A program made the translations under genes and the position numbers. A stretch of 12,673 bases of DNA. Source: Phoronis ovalis. Its lineage: Eukaryota; Phoronida; Phoronidae. The stretch lies in the NCBI GenBank assembly GCA_028565635.1, contig JAOXYB010043204.1:1-12673 (forward strand), given 5' to 3'. The first letter of the stretch is position 1. Every line of letters starts with the position of its first letter. The notes beneath the pieces are model-generated. The model was not told the origin of the DNA, did no database searches, and saw only the letters and a program-made list of their open reading frames with translations. Positions 8,522 through 12,673 of the stretch are shown piece by piece.

Positions 8522-8898
8522 ATGTTCCAAACAGTTTCACGGTTTCACTCAGCTCGCATGTTATGTTTAGAAAAGCCCAGAGAATAATTACCATGATCTC
8601 TCAGAAATAAAATTAATTGTTGGTCAGTTCATGGTCAATGAGTTTTTGGAATGGTAACTCGGAACTAGCCATTTGGATAGCTTATTTGCTAACGTATTGC
8701 ATAAATATTTAATGAGTCGTCTCCTAGGCAAGTCTTACCTAAAAAGAAAGATCAAGTTTGTTTTGTTTAGTCTAGGGAATTATATAGATTAATATAGAAT
8801 ATGGATGGTTGTGATTTGCAATCAATAACTAATTGTAAGACTTAAAACGTGTATTGGATTTTAATAGTTTAGAATAATTATATAATTTTGCCATATAC
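8522..8898 (+). repeat. 3'-flank direct repeat, copy 1
   Basis: This segment aligns in the same orientation with 11150-11522. Shared blocks include ATGTTC-AAACAG, ATGTTTAGAA-A-CCCA, TGATCTCTCAGAAATAA, TTAATTGTTGGTCAG, CATGGTCAATGA, TTATTTGCTAA, GTCTAGGAAATT (copy 1 GTCTAGGGAATT) and GTATTGGA-TTTA followed by TAGTTTAGAA. In the best central part (about 117 bp) I count roughly 80% identity by eye. Copy 1 covers the proposed 3' UTR end, including the poly(A) signal. Confidence 0.75.
8606..8611 (+). terminator. Polyadenylation signal AATAAA
   Basis: A canonical AATAAA lies 132 nt after the last reconstructible stop of the NTase-TPR gene tail (8474) and is followed by a GT-rich stretch (TTGTTGGTCAG, then GAGTTTTTGG), as expected for animal cleavage sites. 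The equivalent position in the downstream repeat copy is AATAAG. Another AATAAA at 8385-8390 falls inside the tail coding remnant and is less likely. Confidence 0.5.
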
Positions 8899-9360
8899 GA
8901 AGGTCTCGGTTTTTCTCAATGTGGATCAAGTCATATACATTATATGGATGTTACGTACATGTACGAATCAAATGTGAAGTTAGAACCAAATAGTAACTCT
9001 AAGATCTTTAATGTTGCATATTGGAGAAATAGGTACTCTACAGATCTTCAATATAACATGGTGAAGAATACGAACTGATTCCCTGGAACATGCGTTTAAC
9101 TCTCATATGGTGTCCACTCAAAAATGGAAAATCTAGACCGAATATGCGCTTGTGCTACAGTATATTTTCAATGCTAGTGGACTGATTCTATCCTGTTGGT
9201 AAGACATTAATTTTGTGGATATTTTGGTGTAATGTGCAAGATCATTGTTCTCATTGAACTTCGTATTGGAACATTATTTTGTTGGCTAAAACTGCTCCGT
9301 ATGGTATCCGTGCTGAATTTCTGCAGACGATATTTTATCCCGAACTCTCGGTTTCCCCCA
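8899..9360. other. Intergenic DNA, nothing recognised
   Basis: No open frame with family features. The reverse ORF at 9207-9407 is short and unrecognised, and its 5' end lies within the inverted-repeat arm. A palindromic GTACATGTAC occurs near 8955. The stretch may still belong to the duplicated block (weak matches to 11523-11600), but I could not align it convincingly. Confidence 0.5.
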
Positions 9361-9818
9361 GTCTGAATAAAACCATCCGTTAGTGTTCCAATCTTCTCAA
9401 CTAACATCTGGACTTAACCATAGTTTAATAGTTTTCGTTTATTATCACGAAAAGCAGAAGAACGATGTTTCCTTAATTTCTATATAAAGTGTCACGAAAG
9501 TATTTGCACCAATGAAATTGCAGCTTACAATAATAGGTATAACAGTGGACTAAGCGAGTAGGAGGTCGATGACACACATTCTGACCAACCAGAGTATACT
9601 ATCTATATAGTCCGCTAAGCAAAAAGCAATATCCCGGTGGCAACTCTTCAGAATGAGTCGTACTAATAAAATACACGTGGTAGGCACGGTTGGCAAATGA
9701 TTGATGACGTATTTATTTCGCCCCTGTTAAATTGAAGGAATATTACAAAATTGACTACGGTTAAGCCCAGACGTTAGTTGAGAAGGTACGGAACACTAAC
9801 GCATGGATTTATTCAGAC
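9361..9818. mobile_element. Inverted-repeat (foldback/MITE-like) element
   Basis: The left arm (9361-9424) and the reverse complement of the right arm (9754-9818) match at about 86%. Both read GTCTGAATAAA, CGTTAGTGTTCC, TTCTCAACTAAC, TCTGG-CTTAACC and TAGT in order, with one single-base gap. The ~330-bp centre has no ORF of note but contains two similar 12-mers (AGTGGACTAAGC near 9545 and AGTCCGCTAAGC near 9608). No target-site duplication is obvious. It could be a non-autonomous DNA element or two oppositely inserted copies of a short repeat. Confidence 0.65.
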
Positions 9819-11149
9819 TTGTTTTCCCCTTTATTTTATGAAGAGTCCGAGGAGACAATATTCAATGCATTACTCAAGCATTGCAAGCAGAGCAACAAGA
9901 ATAGCACCGTAATTGAAAGTATATGCTATTAAACTATGAACATAACATTTCAAGCGGCATCTTGCTAGAAAACAGATATCAAAAACATTCAGATAATATT
10001 AACTTTTTATAATGAACGGTAACTTTAATACGCTTTAATACTCTATTGCATATTATAAAAGAACAAGTGTCAGGTCAGTGCAGGTGTGGTTGCTTCGTTT
10101 CAATCATTGTATTACTGTTAGAAATTTGAAGTGTCAAATAGAGACAAAAATAGGTACGAAATGATGAAGTGTGTATTTACCCGAACCTAGTGTTAGGTCG
10201 GATTTATTAATTATGTGTTTTACCCGGCCCGTACCTTTATCGTTAGGACGGTAGATTACCCTAGCTCAGCTACGTAGCAATTCAGTCGCACTTCTGGTTG
10301 TCTGAATGTTTATAGAAATGTGCGTTCCGTTGTGGAATTGTAATTGATACGGTCACTTCCATTGATCGTTATGGGACAATGTTTTTTGTTCACAATGTTA
10401 AATGCTAAGTAATTTTTATCCTTGCTGTGACACATTGTTAGTTTTTGCTTTAGCAAATTTCAGAGTTTATAGAAACCCAAATTTTAGCAAAAATACTAAA
10501 TTCAAATATGATTATAAGGGTTTCGCACTGACAAGATAAATAAGAAAATACAAAAAAAAGCCAACTAATTACGTAATGACTGATTTTGTAACTATTATAA
10601 CACATGTGCCCCTTCATGAGTGATTTTATTGTCAGCTAACAAGCTAAGGTTATTTAAAGGTTGAGTTGTACATACATAAAATTGTACTTGAATTGTGTAT
10701 GAAAGGTTTATCGAAACAAACAGTTGTAACCATGGTAGTTTTAAATTATCACCTAGCAATGGTGCAAATTACGTTGAGAAAGAAAGACATTTCTTTGATT
10801 TTTTTTTGCGTGTTGGTACGTCTATTATCTCATTTTCGTACGATATGTTTAACGCATTTATCAATTATAGTTTTATTGTGTTCGCATAACTCTTGCGGAA
10901 ATGTTTCATATTTTTGCAGGACAATTGTAATTTTGAAACAACTATTGTAATTCTTACCTTTCTTGACTGGTTTGGCAATGATGATGTTCGTGACGTCATC
11001 TTAGCATGTGTTGTGTTACGTACTCGTGTTTTGCATAATGTTTTTGTAGCAAATACTTTGTCATACTTTAATTGTTTACTTTATTAGTCTTGTATAATCT
11101 TGGCGGAGCTCAATTTTAAAAGGACGGGCGTGTTATGAGTAAATTAGTT
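9819..11149. other. Intergenic DNA, no gene supported
   Basis: Overlapping short frames at 10666-10950, 10695-10889 and 10893-11087 are hydrophobic, T-rich and show no motif, so I do not call them. There is no trace of TPR or nucleotidyltransferase coding sequence, although a duplicated gene might have been expected upstream of repeat copy 2. Small hairpin-like strings occur near 10185-10200 (ACCTA-TAGGT) but are too short to interpret. Confidence 0.5.
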
Positions 11150-11522
11150 ATGTTCAAAACAGATGGTTTTACCCACTTAGCACGTAATGTTTAGAATAAC
11201 CCAAAATGTAATTACCTTGATCTCTCAGAAATAAGGTTAATTGTTGGTCAGTGCATGGTCAATGACATTTCAGAATGGCAACTCGTAAATAGGCATCCGT
11301 TTACCTTATTTGCTAAATTATTACATAAATAGTGTATGACCTTCCCAGGTACATCTTACATAAAAAGAGAGATTAAGGTAATTATCTTTGGTCTAGGAAA
11401 TTTTATCGATTAATAAAGAATATGGATATAATTGACATCCCGACTCCTATCCGTAATTAATTGCAATGCTTAAGATATGTATTGGACTTTATTAGTTTAG
11501 AACATGTATATTTGGCACATAC
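11150..11522 (+). repeat. 3'-flank direct repeat, copy 2
   Basis: Second copy of 8522-8898 about 2.6 kb downstream, in the same orientation and of similar length. It preserves the order of all major blocks but lacks the exact AATAAA (AATAAG at 11230-11235). No coding remnant of the NTase-TPR gene is visible immediately upstream. Possible origins are an ancient tandem duplication with loss of the gene body, or insertion of a dispersed repeat at both places. Confidence 0.75.
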
Positions 11523-11771
11523 TTAGTTACCTAACACTGCAATATAATCAATATATACTTCCAATAATAGATTGATTCCTTTCAAAAGATATTGTAATTC
11601 TTTTATCTATTTATTTCGAACTCGTTCATGTATATTCATCTGATAGATCTTGCTATAAATAAGTCGTATAAATACTCGATCTTACTAGCTATAATTATCT
11701 CACCCTATTTCCAGCCGTTATTAATTACGGTCTAGTTACATTGAATAACGTTTTGAGAAGTGATCGCCTAC

Positions 11772-11780
11772 TATATATAA
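11772..11780 (+). promoter_or_regulatory. TATA-like box before a candidate first exon
   Basis: TATATATAA lies about 175 bp upstream of the ATG at 11947. A start site near 11800 would give a modest 5' UTR. The only support is its position relative to the ATG-to-donor segment downstream, so it is weak. Confidence 0.2.
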
Positions 11781-11946
11781 CTAGTGATGACACAGGCACA
11801 CACCTGCAGTTCAAAATGGTATTTTGTTAATGAATACTGCTATTTCTGTTGTCAAGTTTATAAGCATGAACGTTAGCAAGTATAATGCGCGGATTAAAAT
11901 TAATCTTATTTATTAACGTTACTGTGACGATGAAATACCGGTTATA

Positions 11947-12140
11947 ATGTCAAAACCAAAAAAAATGCTAGAACAGATTGCAGATGTCTTAATAGCACTG
12001 AGCTCCTATATTTTGAGGGTAACTGATTTACCTGGATTAAATAACTATCACAAATCGAAACCGATATTTAAGGGCGTTTTTCCGGATTGCGATATAGTTA
12101 GGATTAAGATCAATCAACTATTACTTCCAGGCAGTAACAG
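11947..12140 (+). CDS. Candidate first coding exon of an unrecognised gene
   Basis: An ATG with A at -3 opens about 64 codons ending exactly where a splice donor appears (AACAG|GTAAAA, GT at 12141-12142). Read through, the frame meets a TAA inside that donor, as expected for an exon-intron junction. The peptide starts MSKPKKMLEQIADVLIALSS and includes amphipathic helical residues, LPGLNNY, FKGVFPDCD and LLLPG. I do not recognise the family. No partner exon is visible before the window ends, so it would be partial. It may equally be a chance ORF. Confidence 0.3.
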
Positions 12141-12401
12141 GTAAAAATATGTTTAACATGTCACAGTACTTTTAATATCTATACCACGGTTAGAGCTTTA
12201 GATAGTTGTTTCACCTTACACTTTGGTGATGGAAGGTACTACAAACTATGTAGTGATACTAAGTCCTTCATTTGTCGTGGACATCGTGCTTTGTCTTCGC
12301 CACAATATTGGATACAAAATGTTTGGACAATGCTGATAGAGTGCCAACACGTTTAATATCAGACGGAATCTATGGGACGGACCATTGTTATAGCTTGTAT
12401 T
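12141..12401. other. No gene seen; possible intron start
   Basis: AT-rich sequence with stops in all frames. If the candidate exon ending at 12140 is real, this is the beginning of its first intron. A small hairpin-like CACCTTACACTTTGGTG lies near 12210. Nothing else recognised. Confidence 0.45.
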
Positions 12402-12469
12402 CACAGTCAGAATTTAAATTTAAGTTATTCTATTTTAATAGAATAACTTAAATTTAAATTCTGACTGTG
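12402..12469. repeat. Perfect 68-bp palindrome (33-bp arms, TT loop)
   Basis: Positions 12402-12434 are the exact reverse complement of 12437-12469, with TT at the centre. The ends read CACAGTCAGAATTTAAATT and its complement. TA dinucleotides at 12398-12399 and 12471-12472 flank the palindrome, which would suit a Tc1/mariner-type MITE with TA target duplication, although the match outside the arms is not symmetric. Perfect arms imply a very young insertion, a maintained hairpin or an assembly artefact. Confidence 0.85.
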
Positions 12470-12673
12470 TTAAGTGGTAAGACAGCAATATTTAAATATA
12501 TACATTTATTTTGTAACTTCCTAATGCATTCGAAGCCAAAAGAAATTGATTACTTGGACGATCAGGATGATGTGTGTTGCTTGTGCCTATATAGGTAGCA
12601 CACAACAGTAGGAAGTCCCATCCAGCGCAATGTTAAATGAACGATTTCAAATATACTTGTTAAAAAAATGCCA
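12470..12673. other. Window end, no feature recognised
   Basis: AT-rich sequence without an open frame or repeat that I can support. Confidence 0.4.

Noticed and set aside
8405-8587. 60-codon forward ORF near the gene tail
   Set aside because: It overlaps the better-supported hydrophobic tail reading and the 3' UTR, and its peptide has no pattern.
9207-9407. 66-codon reverse ORF
   Set aside because: Its start lies in an inverted-repeat arm and the peptide is not recognised.
10666-11087. Overlapping forward ORFs of 64-94 codons
   Set aside because: T-rich DNA gives hydrophobic peptides in two frames with no family pattern; I considered C1q- or TNF-like domains and saw none.
8522-11522. Direct repeats as LTRs of a retrotransposon
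   Set aside because: No primer-binding site, gag/pol sequence or TG...CA ends are visible, and copy 1 overlaps the gene's own 3' flank.

Overview
This AT-rich window looks like animal nuclear DNA, most likely from a lophotrochozoan and plausibly a bivalve mollusc. Evidence: long non-coding flanks, several foldback or MITE-like inverted repeats, vertebrate-style splice and Kozak signals, TACATGTA motifs (for example near 1369-1376), and a single large coding exon for a nucleotidyltransferase-plus-TPR protein. I recall such architectures as expanded in bivalves, cnidarians and other invertebrates. The taxon is an inference; nothing here proves it.

Layout. Positions 1-2734 hold no convincing gene: a short AT-rich tandem repeat, a TTA microsatellite and a diverged direct-repeat pair. 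A plausible transcription unit on the + strand starts at a TATA-like box (2735-2742). It has a non-coding first exon ending at a strong donor (CAG|GTAAG, 2963-2970) and an intron of about 1.9 kb that contains a ~394-bp foldback element. The acceptor (TTCATATTCTTAG|G) ends at 4882. Exon 2 carries an 8-codon upstream ORF and then the only large gene of the window. Its protein has a divergent helical N-terminus, a GlnD/DUF294-type nucleotidyltransferase domain, a helical middle and at least nine kinesin-light-chain-like TPRs on a 43-residue (129-bp) period.

The 3' end of that gene is the most interesting part. An 11-nt deletion, judged against the sister repeat units, puts a stop at 7911-7913 inside the tenth TPR. 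Beyond it, recognisable protein sequence continues in other frames: two more TPRs, an acidic Asp/Asn-rich linker with an internal repeat, and a Lys-flanked hydrophobic C-terminal segment ending at 8474, followed by AATAAA at 8606. The longer ancestral protein was probably a C-terminally membrane-anchored NTase-TPR protein. This copy is truncated and its lost tail has picked up further indels, while about 2.9 kb upstream stays open.

Downstream, the 3' flank of the gene (8522-8898) recurs as a diverged direct copy at 11150-11522, which suggests either an old local duplication or a dispersed repeat. Between the copies lies a second inverted-repeat element (9361-9818). Near the right end are a weak candidate first exon (11947-12140, with a TATA-like box upstream and a CAG|GT donor at its end) and a perfect 33-bp-arm palindrome (12402-12469). 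No RNA genes, CRISPR arrays or prokaryotic features were seen.
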